NCBI GenBank assembly: GCA_964509195.1
Contig: CAZDWJ010000001.1
Span: 186,001 to 250,000 of the forward strand
From: UBA4802 sp964509195
GTDB taxonomy: Bacteria; Spirochaetota; UBA4802; UB4802
DNA length: 64,000 nucleotides
Direction: 5' to 3'
The stretch's first letter is position 1. Each line of letters starts with the position of its first letter. Below the pieces are notes generated by a model. That model searched no databases. It saw only the letters and a program-made list of their open reading frames with translations, and was not told the DNA's origin. Both the position numbers and the translations under genes were made by a program. Positions 45,918 to 55,836 of the stretch are shown piece by piece.

Positions 45918-46712
45918 ATGAGAAGTATAAACATTGCTTTAATGATTCTTTTTACAGTTGCCCCATTGCATGCAACAACAAAAGTGTATGTCCTTGTGTA
46001 TCACACCTTTATGGGAAAAAAAATTAAATACGATATATCCCTTGAAGAATTTCGCAACCAGATGAGTGAATTCAAAACTAATGGCTTTACCTTTGTCACA
46101 TTTGATGATATAAAGCAAGGGAGAATAAAAGGTGATAAAAATATTTTAATTACTATTGATGATGGTCACAAAACAGTTTTGGACGCATATTACTCAGTAC
46201 TCAAACCTCTTGGTATCAAACCAATGTTAGGTATTAATACATTTATAATTGGTAAAAAACCTTATGTCCTCACATGGGAAGAAATAAAATCTCTTGTCAA
46301 TGAGGGATGCTCTATTGCTTCTCACGGATATTTCCATTTGTTTATTAACGATGAGCTCTATACTAAAAACTATCGCTATTTCAAGTTAGAAGTGTTTGAA
46401 TCAAAGAAGATGCTAGAAGAAAAATTAGGTATTACAGTAGACACATTTGTATATCCATTTGGTGTGGTCACTGATATCGGAAAACAGAACCTGGCTCAGG
46501 CAGGATATACATATGCGTTTACCATAAAGTGGGGCGTTGTCTCCTTACCGCTATCGCACAATAAACTGGAATTACCTCGCTATATGTACCAGAATAACTG
46601 GAATGCTATTGCACAGGCAATTATCCATAAAAGCAAAAAACCATCCATTCCAAAAGAACCGGAAAAGATTCTTGTGTCTACCACTCACCAGTCAAAAAGT
46701 ATTCATCAATAG
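45918..46712 (+). CDS. Exported NodB-type polysaccharide deacetylase
   Basis: 264 residues. Signal peptide MRSINIALMILFTVAPLHA. NodB motifs: ITIDDGHKT (Asp81, Asp82), SHGYFH (His136, His140) and FVYPFG. It removes acetyl groups from N-acetylglucosamine polymers or related glycans in the envelope. GGAG six bases before the ATG at 45918 decides among three clustered starts. The 3' end overlaps nfnB tail to tail by 35 bases (46678-46712). Confidence 0.9.
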   Translation: MRSINIALMILFTVAPLHATTKVYVLVYHTFMGKKIKYDISLEEFRNQMSEFKTNGFTFVTFDDIKQGRIKGDKNILITIDDGHKTVLDAYYSVLKPLGIKPMLGINTFIIGKKPYVLTWEEIKSLVNEGCSIASHGYFHLFINDELYTKNYRYFKLEVFESKKMLEEKLGITVDTFVYPFGVVTDIGKQNLAQAGYTYAFTIKWGVVSLPLSHNKLELPRYMYQNNWNAIAQAIIHKSKKPSIPKEPEKILVSTTHQSKSIHQ

Positions 46713-48075
46713 CTTTTGCCGCTTTTTTCCCTGCACCCATTGCCTGAATAACCGTGGCAGCACCGGTCACAATATCGCCACCGGCAAACACACCACGCTT
46801 ACTGGTTTTCATCGTTTCGGGGTCAGCAATGATATTCCCGCGTTTTGTTGTATTCATGCCAGGCGTAGTTTTTGGTATCAAGGGATTTGGCCCATTGCCA
46901 ATAGCAATAATTGCCACATCAATGTCAATAGTATACTCTGAACCAGCTACCGGCACAGGGCTACGGCGCCCTGAGGCATCTGGCTCACCCAACTCCATTT
47001 TTATACACTCTACGGCTTTTACCCTACCCTTTTCATCACCAATAAAGCGTACCGGATTTGTTAAAAGCTTAAAGACAACCCCTTCTTCTTCCGCCCGTTC
47101 CACCTCTTCAATTCGTGCAGGCATTTCTTTCCTAGAACGCCGGTAAATTATATACACTTCTTTACTACCTAAACGCAATGCTGTTCGCGCAGAATCCATT
47201 GCCACATTGCCGCCACCAAAAACGGCAACTTTATCACCTTTAACTATTGGTGTATCGTATTCGGGAAAGCGATACGCTTTCATTAAATTGGATCTGGTTA
47301 GGTATTCGTTAGCGCTATATACACCTTGCAGGTTTTCGCCAGGTATATCCAGAAACAATGGCAAACCTGCACCTGTTGCAACAAACACTGCATCAAAACC
47401 ACTAGACAGCAAATCATTCACGGTTTCGGCTGTCCCTATCACCCTGTTTAGTTCAATGGTAACACCCATTGCCTTCAGCGCATCAATTTCATATTGCACA
47501 ATATCCTTTGGCAGCCTGAACTCTGGAATGCCATACACCAGTACACCGCCAGCTTTGTGGAGTGCCTCAAATGCTGTAACAGCATAGCCCATACGCGCCA
47601 AATCCCCTGCTGCTGTTAAGCCAGCTGGCCCTGAGCCTATTATTGCAACTTTTTTCCCTTTAAAAGTTTCCACTTTGTGGAATGCATAATGTTCTTTTTC
47701 TCTTTCATAATCCGCAACGTATCGTTCAAGATTACCGATAGCAACCGGCTCTCCTTTCTTGGCTAGAACACACAATTTTTCACATTGATCTTCCTGTGGG
47801 CATACCCTTCCACACACCGCAGGCAACGAATTTGTCTGTTTTATAATGAAAAATGCCTCAAGTGGCTTTCCCTCTTTCACCGCTTTGATAAAACCTGGTA
47901 TGTTAATATTTACTGGGCATCCGTCTACACAGGTAGGTTTTTTACATTGTAAACAGCGTGAGGCTTCCAGTAATGCAGTTTTTTCATCATATCCCAGCGG
48001 GACTTCATTAAAATTATGGATACGCACCGCTTGATCCTGCTGAGGCATTTTCTGTCGTGGAATCTTATCGGCCAT
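46678..48075 (-). CDS. NfnB / glutamate synthase small-subunit-like FAD/NAD(P) oxidoreductase
   Basis: 465 residues. N-terminal cysteines CLQCKKPTCVDGC (41-53) and CGRVCPQEDQCEKLC bind two 4Fe-4S clusters. Then FAD GxGxxG (IGSGPAGLTAAGDLARMG) and an NADPH site (VFGGGNVAMDSARTALRLG). Paired with the flavodoxin-reductase-like gene just upstream, it forms the NfnAB type complex that couples NADH, NADPH and ferredoxin, or a sulfide dehydrogenase (SudAB). Alternatively it could serve the glutamate synthase-like protein at 49337. GGAG precedes the ATG at 48075; it overlaps its partner by 11 bases. Confidence 0.9.
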   Translation of the reverse strand: MADKIPRQKMPQQDQAVRIHNFNEVPLGYDEKTALLEASRCLQCKKPTCVDGCPVNINIPGFIKAVKEGKPLEAFFIIKQTNSLPAVCGRVCPQEDQCEKLCVLAKKGEPVAIGNLERYVADYEREKEHYAFHKVETFKGKKVAIIGSGPAGLTAAGDLARMGYAVTAFEALHKAGGVLVYGIPEFRLPKDIVQYEIDALKAMGVTIELNRVIGTAETVNDLLSSGFDAVFVATGAGLPLFLDIPGENLQGVYSANEYLTRSNLMKAYRFPEYDTPIVKGDKVAVFGGGNVAMDSARTALRLGSKEVYIIYRRSRKEMPARIEEVERAEEEGVVFKLLTNPVRFIGDEKGRVKAVECIKMELGEPDASGRRSPVPVAGSEYTIDIDVAIIAIGNGPNPLIPKTTPGMNTTKRGNIIADPETMKTSKRGVFAGGDIVTGAATVIQAMGAGKKAAKAIDEYFLTGEW

Positions 48076-48907
48076 TGTATTGCTCCAGCTTGCATTTATG
48101 TTTTTCAAAACTTTCCTTTTCCTGGTCTTTATAGGTATTGAGCCGTTTCATAAGCTCATCAAAATCTACCAGGTGTGCATCAAATTCAGGCCCATCAACA
48201 CAAGTAAACTGCTTTTTGCCATCAACTGTCACCCTGCACCCGCCACACATCCCGGTGCCATCCACCATAATCGAATTCAAGCTAACCAGCGTTTTTACAT
48301 TATATGTACGTGTAAGGTCACTCACCGCCTTCATCATTGGAACAGGCCCCACTGCAACCACAATATCGACATTTTTTATGTCAAGTATCTTCTTCAATTC
48401 ATCGGTGACAAACCCTTTTATCCCATACGACCCATCGTCAGTGGTTACAATAATCTCATCGCTTTTTGCCTTCAATTCCTGTTCCAGTATTAATAAATCC
48501 TTATTTCGTGCTCCAATTATATTTACACAATAGTTACCCGCCTCTTTTAATGCTACCGCAATCGGATACACTGCAGCTATGCCAATGCCACCACCAACAC
48601 ATACTGCTGTACCATAATTACGTATATCAGTGGGATGCCCTAAGGGGCCTGCTACATTATAAAGCTCTTCACCTTCTTTTTTAATCGATAGTTTATGTGT
48701 AGAAGTCCCTACAATCTGGTAATACAGTGTAATGGTTCCTTTTTCCCTGTCAGAATCTGCTATAGTGAGAGGGATACGTTCGCCAACCTCATCCACTATC
48801 ACTATAACAAACTGCCCTGCCTTACAGTGCTTGGCAATGTAAGGGGCCTCGATAACAGCTTTCCCAACATTTTCTGATATTTTAGTATTATGTAGTAAGC
48901 TATACAC
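48065..48907 (-). CDS. NfnA / ferredoxin-NADP reductase subunit
   Basis: 280 residues, PyrK/DHODB-like. FAD region GQFVIVIVDEVGERIPLTIAD (cut), NAD site CVGGGIGIAAVYPIA, and a 2Fe-2S site MCGGCRVTVDGKKQFTCVDGP. It is the small subunit of NfnAB/SudBA complexes, cytoplasmic. It starts with GTG at 48907 behind GAGG. Together with nfnB it likely balances NADH, NADPH and reduced ferredoxin in an anaerobe. Confidence 0.9.
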   Translation of the reverse strand: MYSLLHNTKISENVGKAVIEAPYIAKHCKAGQFVIVIVDEVGERIPLTIADSDREKGTITLYYQIVGTSTHKLSIKKEGEELYNVAGPLGHPTDIRNYGTAVCVGGGIGIAAVYPIAVALKEAGNYCVNIIGARNKDLLILEQELKAKSDEIIVTTDDGSYGIKGFVTDELKKILDIKNVDIVVAVGPVPMMKAVSDLTRTYNVKTLVSLNSIMVDGTGMCGGCRVTVDGKKQFTCVDGPEFDAHLVDFDELMKRLNTYKDQEKESFEKHKCKLEQYNGR

Positions 48908-49336
48908 GATTACCTCACACTACAATTTTGAAAATTTATTAGTATTTAAAATACTTAAAATCATAGATTTTTCCAAACATATTATTTTTTTTACAATAAA
49001 TTTGCATTACAATTTACTATGGTTTATTCCTCACATAAATTTATTAACATAATATAGAATAGTGTATAGGTAGTGCAAGTACCGTTCATTGTTATAAATA
49101 AAAAAATGTATTTGGGAAAAATTCTTTCCAAATATGTTCTTTTATGTTACATAAATGTTAAATTTTCAGGAAATTATGTTTCATATATATTAAATATTTT
49201 GACTTTTACACCCATCACCTACCAATAGCATTGAGTTTTATTAAAACAGTTTTTCAAACCTTTTATATTCATATTTTATAATGAGCATTGTCAAGCAAAA
49301 GCTTATTATTTAAATAATTTAACAAGGAGTAAGAAT
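48908..49336. promoter_or_regulatory. Divergent promoter region of nfnAB and glutamate synthase-like gene
   Basis: 429 AT-rich bases, no gene. Both promoters must lie here. I saw no riboswitch fold or clear operator palindrome; AAGGAG sits before 49337. Confidence 0.4.
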
Positions 49337-50935
49337 ATGGGAAATTTATCACGACCTAATGCTAACGATGCAACTCGTACCGCTAACCGGTCACGAAGTG
49401 TTGCACCGCAATCAGGTATTTGTTCTCGTTGCCTTGACGGGTGCACAGGAAATTGTGAAATATTTCAGGCAACCATGCGTGGACGAGAACTATTGTATCC
49501 TGGTCCATTTGGTGAGATAACAGCTGGAGCAGATAAGGATTATCCTGTTGATTATTCCCACCTTAATATCCATGGGTATGCTGCAGGTGCAAAGGGTCTT
49601 CTTAATCCTGGCCCAGAAACTGCACGATTCCCTGTGGTATCAACAGAAACCTATTTTGGCACTAAACATCGGGTTAAACTGGAAGTGCCTATGTTTACGG
49701 GCGCATTGGGCTCAACAGATATTGCCCGCATAAACTGGGAACATTTTGCTGTTGGTGCTGCAATCTCAGGTATAGCAATCGTATGTGGCGAAAACGTTTG
49801 TGGAATAGATCCAAGCCTTGAAAGAGACAAAAATGGTAAAGTAACAAAATCTCCTGAAATGATTCGCCGCGTTGAAACATTTAAAAAGTACAAAGGCGAA
49901 GCAGGTGACATCCTTGTGCAGATGAATGTTGAAGACACCAATTTAGGTGTTGCTGAATACATTATCGCCCAACTAGGTGTTGAAACTGTTGAATTAAAAT
50001 GGGGACAGGGAGCAAAATGTATTGGTGGCGAAATCAAGGTTCGTAGTCTTGAAAGAGCTATTGAACTCAAAAACCGTGGATACATTGTAACTCCGGACCC
50101 AACTATCCCTGCTATACAGGCAGCATTCAAAGATGGCGCAATAAAAGAGTTTGAGCGCCACTCCCGATTAGGATTTATTAGCAAAGATGCTTTCCTCCAG
50201 GAAGTTGAAAGGCTACGAGCATTAGGTGCAAAGCGCGTTACATTAAAAACCGGTGCATATTCACAGAAAGAGCTTGCAGCAGCATTACGCTGGGCTTCAG
50301 AAGCAAAGATTGACCTCCTCACAATAGATGGTGCTGGCGGTGGTACCGGTATGAGTCCATGGCGTATGATGGAAGAGTGGGGAGTTCCTACTTTCTACTT
50401 GCAGTGTATGGCATATGATATGGCACAGAAATTGGCTGCTAAAGGAATGTGGGTACCAGATTTAGCGATGGCAGGCGGATTTTCAACTGAAGACCACATC
50501 TTCAAGGTAATAGCAATGGGTGCACCATATTTTAAAGCAGTATGTATGGGACGCGCACTTATGATACCAGGTATGGTAGGAAAAAATATCGAAAAATGGC
50601 TAAAAGAAAATAACTTGCCAAAGAATGTAGCTCAACATGGTGCATCAAAAGAAGAAATTTTCGTATGTTATGAAGAACTCAAAGCAAAATATGGAAAAGA
50701 AGTGGACAACTTCCCACTTGGTGCTATTGGGCTTTACACCTTCAGCCAAAAGATAAAAGTTGGATTACAGCAGCTTATGGCTGGCAGCCGTAATTTCAGA
50801 ATCGACACAATTTCCCGCAGCGACCTTATGGCTTTAACAGAAGAAGCTGCAAAAATTTCAGGAATTCCATACGTTATGGATGCATATAAAGAGGAAGCTG
50901 AAAAAATTCTTCTTGAAGGCTGCGATTACTTCTAA
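49337..50935 (+). CDS. FMN-binding glutamate synthase-like (archaeal type) protein
   Basis: 532 residues. An N-terminal cluster ICSRCLDGCTGNC (Cys29, 32, 36, 40) suggests a 4Fe-4S site. The rest is the FMN-binding alpha/beta barrel of glutamate synthase: VELKWGQGAKCIGGEI, TIDGAGGGTGMSPWRMMEEWG (shortened) and MAGGFSTEDH. It lacks the glutamine amidotransferase and GXGXG domains of full GltB, as in archaeal-type and ferredoxin-dependent short versions. It could make glutamate from 2-oxoglutarate with ammonia supplied by a partner. The bidirectional terminator follows. Confidence 0.9.
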   Translation: MGNLSRPNANDATRTANRSRSVAPQSGICSRCLDGCTGNCEIFQATMRGRELLYPGPFGEITAGADKDYPVDYSHLNIHGYAAGAKGLLNPGPETARFPVVSTETYFGTKHRVKLEVPMFTGALGSTDIARINWEHFAVGAAISGIAIVCGENVCGIDPSLERDKNGKVTKSPEMIRRVETFKKYKGEAGDILVQMNVEDTNLGVAEYIIAQLGVETVELKWGQGAKCIGGEIKVRSLERAIELKNRGYIVTPDPTIPAIQAAFKDGAIKEFERHSRLGFISKDAFLQEVERLRALGAKRVTLKTGAYSQKELAAALRWASEAKIDLLTIDGAGGGTGMSPWRMMEEWGVPTFYLQCMAYDMAQKLAAKGMWVPDLAMAGGFSTEDHIFKVIAMGAPYFKAVCMGRALMIPGMVGKNIEKWLKENNLPKNVAQHGASKEEIFVCYEELKAKYGKEVDNFPLGAIGLYTFSQKIKVGLQQLMAGSRNFRIDTISRSDLMALTEEAAKISGIPYVMDAYKEEAEKILLEGCDYF

Positions 50936-50942
50936 TGAATGC

Positions 50943-50974
50943 AAAAAGGGCAGGATTAAAATCCTGCCCTTTTT
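50943..50974. terminator. Bidirectional terminator between convergent genes
   Basis: Stem AAAAAGGGCAGGAT / ATCCTGCCCTTTTT (14 bp) with a 4-base loop at 50957-50960. A- and T-runs on both sides let it stop the glutamate synthase-like transcript and the acyl-CoA synthetase transcript from the other side. Confidence 0.9.
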
Positions 50975-50977
50975 GTT

Positions 50978-52888
50978 TTATTTATACATATTCTCAATTA
51001 CATCTTTATACACCTGCACTATCACCCGTCGCTTGGCCTTCTGCGTTGGGGTAATCATGCCATTTGATTCAGTAAATCGCTGGTTTAGTATAGTGTAGTT
51101 TTTGATCTCTTCAAATTTTTCAAGCTTTTTGTTTGCTTCTTTTACATCATTGTCAATCAGTTCACGCAACCGCTTGTTATTGATAAAATCATCTCCAACC
51201 TTTGTGCATATCTGCATCCCACCGATATCTTCATACACCAACTTTGATGCATCATAGGCTATTCCTTCGCGTTTAAAAAGTGCCATAAAGTTAGCAAAAT
51301 TAGGCACAATCAGCGCAGTGATATACGGTTTTTCATCTCCTACAAGGAAAATCTGTTCAACCCAGCTGCTGGTAGAAAAAAGATTTTCTATCTTAGCGGG
51401 CGCAACATTCTTCCCTATTGAAGTGCATATAATACCTTTCTTTCGTTCTACAAACTTTAAGTATCCATCAGCTGACATCTCAACCACATCGCCCGTTTTA
51501 AACCAGCCATCTTTGGTGAAAACCTCTTTGGTTTCCTTTGGCTTGTTCAGATATTCTTTAAAGATACCAGCACCTGAAAGCTCTAACTCACCATCTGCAG
51601 CTACTCTACACTTGCTTCCATTTGCTTCTTTTCCCATATAGCCTGGCTTACATGCAGTAATTGGGTTGAGCACTGCTGCATTAAAACTTTCGGTAGAGCC
51701 ATAGCCTTCTACCACCGCAAGGCCTAGTGCGTAGTAGAATCTCAAAAGATCAGGTGAAATAGCAGCACTTGCTGAAAATGAATGGTGAAACCTGTTGCCA
51801 AATAAACCCCTTACCTTTGCAAAAAGTTTATCAGCTATAGAGTATTTGATCTTAAGCCTTAATGGAAGCTTGGATTTTACATCAAACTTGGGATGCATGT
51901 TGTAGCAGCCATTTTTATCTTTCCGGTATTCCAGTGCCTGTAACCCCACACCAACTGCCCAATCAAATAATTTCTTTTTGAGTGGGCTTTCAGCCATAGC
52001 CTGCTGCATGGTGATATAAATCTTTTCATATAATCGCGGCACACAGTTAATCCATGTAGGATTGTACTTTTGCATATCTTCAATCAATGTTGCGGGCTTA
52101 TCGGCATAACATATAAGTGAACCCTTTCGCAGTGCCAACCACTGGCAAGATCCGCGGTCAAACACATGCGATAGTGGCAGATAGCATAGTGTCACATCGT
52201 TTTCGTTGACATCAAAATCATGTTTCTGGAAATACTCTATGGTACCCTCTAACCGTGAAGAGCCACACCAGTGTGTGAGCACCACACCTTTACCCTGTCC
52301 GGTTGTTCCTGACGTATATAGAATCGTAAACCAGTCATCTAATTTTATGCTGTCTTTTCGCTTATTGTACTTTTTGTAGTTGGCCGTGTTATTTCGCCAC
52401 TCTCTACCAATTGCAATAAAATCCTTAATACCATAGATCTTTTTGTTATCCCCTTTAAATGCAATATCCATTACAATAACGGTTTTAAGGTTTTTTAACT
52501 GTTTCCATATCCTTTTCACCTGATCCAGTCCCTCTTTATTGCCCACAAACATCACTGTAGATTTTGAATCTTTCATTATGTAGGTAACTTCAGAATCAGA
52601 TAATGTAGGATAAATGGTAATGCTCACCCCGCCCGCACAAGCAATAGCAATATCAACCTGTGTCCACATATAGCTTGTGGGTGCCATAATTGCTGCTCTC
52701 CCCTTGTAAGGGAATCCTATTTTCATCAATCCACAGGCAATATCTTCCACACGCTCTTTTAGTTCAGCATATGTGAACATACCATTATTGTCGTTATACA
52801 ATTCCTTATTAAATTTTTGTGCAGGTCTTTGAGGAAATCTGGCACATGTATCATAAAAATACTGCACCATCGTTTTTAGCTCACCCAT
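50978..52888 (-). CDS. Long-chain fatty-acid-CoA ligase (AMP-binding)
   Basis: 636 residues, ANL superfamily. P-loop LYTSGTTGQGKGVVLTH, YGSTESFNAAV (ATP site), DGWFKTGDVVEM and KGIICTSIGKNVAPA. The long insert and the KRRVIVQVYKDVIENMY end match FAA/ACSBG-type long-chain enzymes. It activates fatty acids to acyl-CoA. GGGGG precedes the ATG at 52888. A paralogue lies at 59963. Confidence 0.92.
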   Translation of the reverse strand: MGELKTMVQYFYDTCARFPQRPAQKFNKELYNDNNGMFTYAELKERVEDIACGLMKIGFPYKGRAAIMAPTSYMWTQVDIAIACAGGVSITIYPTLSDSEVTYIMKDSKSTVMFVGNKEGLDQVKRIWKQLKNLKTVIVMDIAFKGDNKKIYGIKDFIAIGREWRNNTANYKKYNKRKDSIKLDDWFTILYTSGTTGQGKGVVLTHWCGSSRLEGTIEYFQKHDFDVNENDVTLCYLPLSHVFDRGSCQWLALRKGSLICYADKPATLIEDMQKYNPTWINCVPRLYEKIYITMQQAMAESPLKKKLFDWAVGVGLQALEYRKDKNGCYNMHPKFDVKSKLPLRLKIKYSIADKLFAKVRGLFGNRFHHSFSASAAISPDLLRFYYALGLAVVEGYGSTESFNAAVLNPITACKPGYMGKEANGSKCRVAADGELELSGAGIFKEYLNKPKETKEVFTKDGWFKTGDVVEMSADGYLKFVERKKGIICTSIGKNVAPAKIENLFSTSSWVEQIFLVGDEKPYITALIVPNFANFMALFKREGIAYDASKLVYEDIGGMQICTKVGDDFINNKRLRELIDNDVKEANKKLEKFEEIKNYTILNQRFTESNGMITPTQKAKRRVIVQVYKDVIENMYK

Positions 52889-52982
52889 ACTGCCCCCTAT
52901 GAATATATTAATTTAAGTATACCTTTTTATATATCACGGCTGGAAGGTATTTCAAAATATTAATTACATTTGCCGAAATTTG

Positions 52983-55616
52983 TTATTTACTGCTATTCAA
53001 TACAATTTCCCTGCATTTGTCTAATGCCTTTGCAATATTTTCAGGGGATTTGCCACCAGCCTGAGCCAGGTCCTTTCTCCCACCGCCACCACCGCCAATT
53101 TCTTTTGCAACTGTTTTGATAATGGCTCCACAATCAATACCCTTGTCGATAGCTCCTTTAGTGGCCGCAGCAATAATAAAGGCCTTGTTTTCCTGTGAAG
53201 AAGCCAAACATACAATCACATTGTCCGATAGCTCCCGCACAAAATCTGCCAATGTGCGCAAAGCCTCAGCATCCATATTCTGCAACAGTGCACGTACAAA
53301 TTTTACACTATTGATGTTTTCAGCATTACTGTACAACTCTCGGGCAACATCTTTTAACCCTTGAGCCTTTGTCTTTTCCAGTTCCTTTTCCAGGAAGCTA
53401 ATCTTTTCTATCATTTCTGCAATTTTTTTCTCTATATTTGATTCATTTACTTCAAGCAGGCTCATAATCCTGCGCACCACCGTATGATCCTGTACAAGTC
53501 GCTGATACACACCTTTAAGCGTCACACCTTCAACTCTCCGTACCCCTGCACCAGGCGATGATTCGCGCAGTATCCTGAATACGCCGATTTTGCCGGTATT
53601 ATCTACATGGGTGCCCCCACATAGCTCCTTGCTAAAATCACTGATAGTCACCATTCGCACACTGTCTGAATATTTTTCATCAAATACTGCCATAGCACCC
53701 TGCTGTAAGGCTTCCTGCAACGGTACAATTGCAGTATTCACCGGCAATGCAGCCCACGCTTTTTCATTAACTATCGCCTCAACATGATCAATTTCTTCAG
53801 GTGACATTGCTTTAAAATGAGTAAAATCAAACCTGAAATGGTCCGGAGCAACCAGAGAACCTGCCTGCTTCACATGCTGTCCCAGCACCGTGCGCAGTGC
53901 TGCCTGCAGAAGATGTGTTGCCGTATGGTTTGCCCGTGTCAGGTTTCTCCTCATTCCATCTATGGACAAACGCACCTTCTGACCTTCACGTAGACTACCT
54001 TTTTCCACCTGACCTATATGTACAATCAGGTCACCAAATTTCTTTGTGTCCATAACATTAAATGTACCATTGCTACTTTCTATATATCCTGTATCACCAA
54101 CCTGCCCACCTGATTCACCATAAAACGGGCTTTTTGCAACAACCAGTATCCCTTTTTCACCTTCATCAAGACTATTCTTTAATCTTTCAAAATCTGATAG
54201 CACAATAATTTCTGATTCTGAATCATACTTCTCATACCCTTCAAACTCCGTGTTCTGAACCTTCTTTAAAATTTCACCTACAAGCCCATCAATTCTGTTA
54301 TCAGTTCCTTTCCAGCTCTGCCTTCCACGATTGCGCTGCTCTTCCATCTTATGCTCAAAACCTTCTCTGTCAATACGCAACCCATTCTCTAACGCTATCT
54401 CCTCAGTCATTTCCACGGGAAATCCAAATGTATCATACAGTACAAATACATCATTGCCACGTATCGTTGTTTCACCTTTTTTGATTAACGTTTTGATTAT
54501 TTCTTCCAGCCTATCCATCCCATTCTCAATGGTTTCGAGGAAGCGTTCTTCCTCTCCTTTTATAACAGCCTTCACATTTTCTTTTGTGTGCGATAGCTCC
54601 GGATATTGGCTCCCCATGGCCGCAACAAGCGGGTCAACAATACTGTACACAAACGGTTCGTGTATTCCAATCTGGCGGCCATAGCGTAAGGCTCGCCGTA
54701 AGATTCGGCGCAACACATAGCCCCTCCCTTCATTTGATGGGTATGCGCCATCCGCTATTGCAAAGGTGAGTGCACGGGCATGTTCTACAAGCACATTGAC
54801 TGCTACCTGCGCATCGCCCTGATAGGATATTTTTCGTGCTTTTACAATAAACTCAACAAGCCCGTGCAATTCATCTGTCTGATAGATGCTGTCAACATTC
54901 TGTACTAGTGTTGCCAGTCGCTCAAGTCCCATACCGGTGTCAATGCCGGTGCGTGGAAGTGGATGTAATACTCCTGCAGTATCTTGAAAATACTGATTAA
55001 ATACCAGATTCCAGAATTCCAAAAACCGTTCACAATCACATCCTGGTTTACATTCAGGTTTGCCACACCCAAATGAAGGCCCGCGGTCCAAATACAGCTC
55101 TGAACAGGGACCACACGCACCTGAGTCACCGGCAGGTCCCCAGAAATTGTCTTCTTTGCCTAAACGAACAATTTTTCCTTCAGGCAATCCAATATGTTTA
55201 TGCCATATATCAAACGCTTCATCGTCTTCTAAATAGATAGAAACCCATATATCCCCTTTTGGAAATCCAATAACGCTGGTAGAATATTCCCATGCCCACT
55301 GGATTGCCTCTTGTTTAAAATAATCACCAAAAGAAAAATTGCCCAACATCTCAAAGAAAGTACAATGCCGCTTGGTTTTACCCACTTTTTCAAGGTCACT
55401 AGTACGCAAGCATTTCTGTATAGACGCTGCCCGTGTATATTCCAGTTCGACAGTACCGGCAAACATTGGCTTAAACTGCACCATACCTGCTGTAGTAAAC
55501 AATAACGTTGGGTCATCCTTTGGAATCAAAGAACTTGAAGGGACTATTCGGTGATCCCGCTTTTTAAAGAAATCAATAAACGATGTCCGTAAATCATGTA
55601 CCTTCTTCATATCCAT
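52983..55616 (-). CDS. alaS: Alanyl-tRNA synthetase
   Basis: 877 residues, normal length. Class II core with RTSFIDFFKKRDHRIVPSSS (motif 1), KCLRTSDLEKVGKTKRH and GMGLERLA, the editing domain HTATHLLQAALR and CGGTHVDNTG, and the C-terminal C-Ala domain with GGGGGGRKDLAQAGG. It joins Ala to tRNA-Ala and clears Ser/Gly mischarging. Two ATGs (55616 and 55610) share one AAGGA site. Monocistronic in appearance; repeat copy C lies upstream. Confidence 0.97.
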   Translation of the reverse strand: MDMKKVHDLRTSFIDFFKKRDHRIVPSSSLIPKDDPTLLFTTAGMVQFKPMFAGTVELEYTRAASIQKCLRTSDLEKVGKTKRHCTFFEMLGNFSFGDYFKQEAIQWAWEYSTSVIGFPKGDIWVSIYLEDDEAFDIWHKHIGLPEGKIVRLGKEDNFWGPAGDSGACGPCSELYLDRGPSFGCGKPECKPGCDCERFLEFWNLVFNQYFQDTAGVLHPLPRTGIDTGMGLERLATLVQNVDSIYQTDELHGLVEFIVKARKISYQGDAQVAVNVLVEHARALTFAIADGAYPSNEGRGYVLRRILRRALRYGRQIGIHEPFVYSIVDPLVAAMGSQYPELSHTKENVKAVIKGEEERFLETIENGMDRLEEIIKTLIKKGETTIRGNDVFVLYDTFGFPVEMTEEIALENGLRIDREGFEHKMEEQRNRGRQSWKGTDNRIDGLVGEILKKVQNTEFEGYEKYDSESEIIVLSDFERLKNSLDEGEKGILVVAKSPFYGESGGQVGDTGYIESSNGTFNVMDTKKFGDLIVHIGQVEKGSLREGQKVRLSIDGMRRNLTRANHTATHLLQAALRTVLGQHVKQAGSLVAPDHFRFDFTHFKAMSPEEIDHVEAIVNEKAWAALPVNTAIVPLQEALQQGAMAVFDEKYSDSVRMVTISDFSKELCGGTHVDNTGKIGVFRILRESSPGAGVRRVEGVTLKGVYQRLVQDHTVVRRIMSLLEVNESNIEKKIAEMIEKISFLEKELEKTKAQGLKDVARELYSNAENINSVKFVRALLQNMDAEALRTLADFVRELSDNVIVCLASSQENKAFIIAAATKGAIDKGIDCGAIIKTVAKEIGGGGGGRKDLAQAGGKSPENIAKALDKCREIVLNSSK

Positions 55617-55707
55617 GCATTCCTTATTAAAAAAAGTTTAAACAATGTAAAAAAATACCGATACAATTTCAATAATATTAATATATCTCGTTTGATTTGA
55701 ATATACT

Positions 55708-55822
55708 ATGGGCACATCTAAAAACTGCTTTTATCATTAAGATTTATAATAAAAAAAGCAGTTTTCCCTGCTATATGTGCTCTCAAGGGAATATCCTTAA
55801 AAATTATTTTTAACAGTTCCCT
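55708..55822 (+). repeat. Dispersed intergenic repeat, copy C
   Basis: Begins ATGGGCACATCTAAAAACTG. The stem AAAACTGCTTTT / AAAAAAGCAGTTTT encloses an AT-rich loop, then the core TCAAGGGAATATCCTTAAAA follows at 55783-55802. It aligns with copy B along its whole length and fills most of the gap between recX and alaS. Confidence 0.7.
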
Positions 55823-55836
55823 TATTTTTTCGCTAT

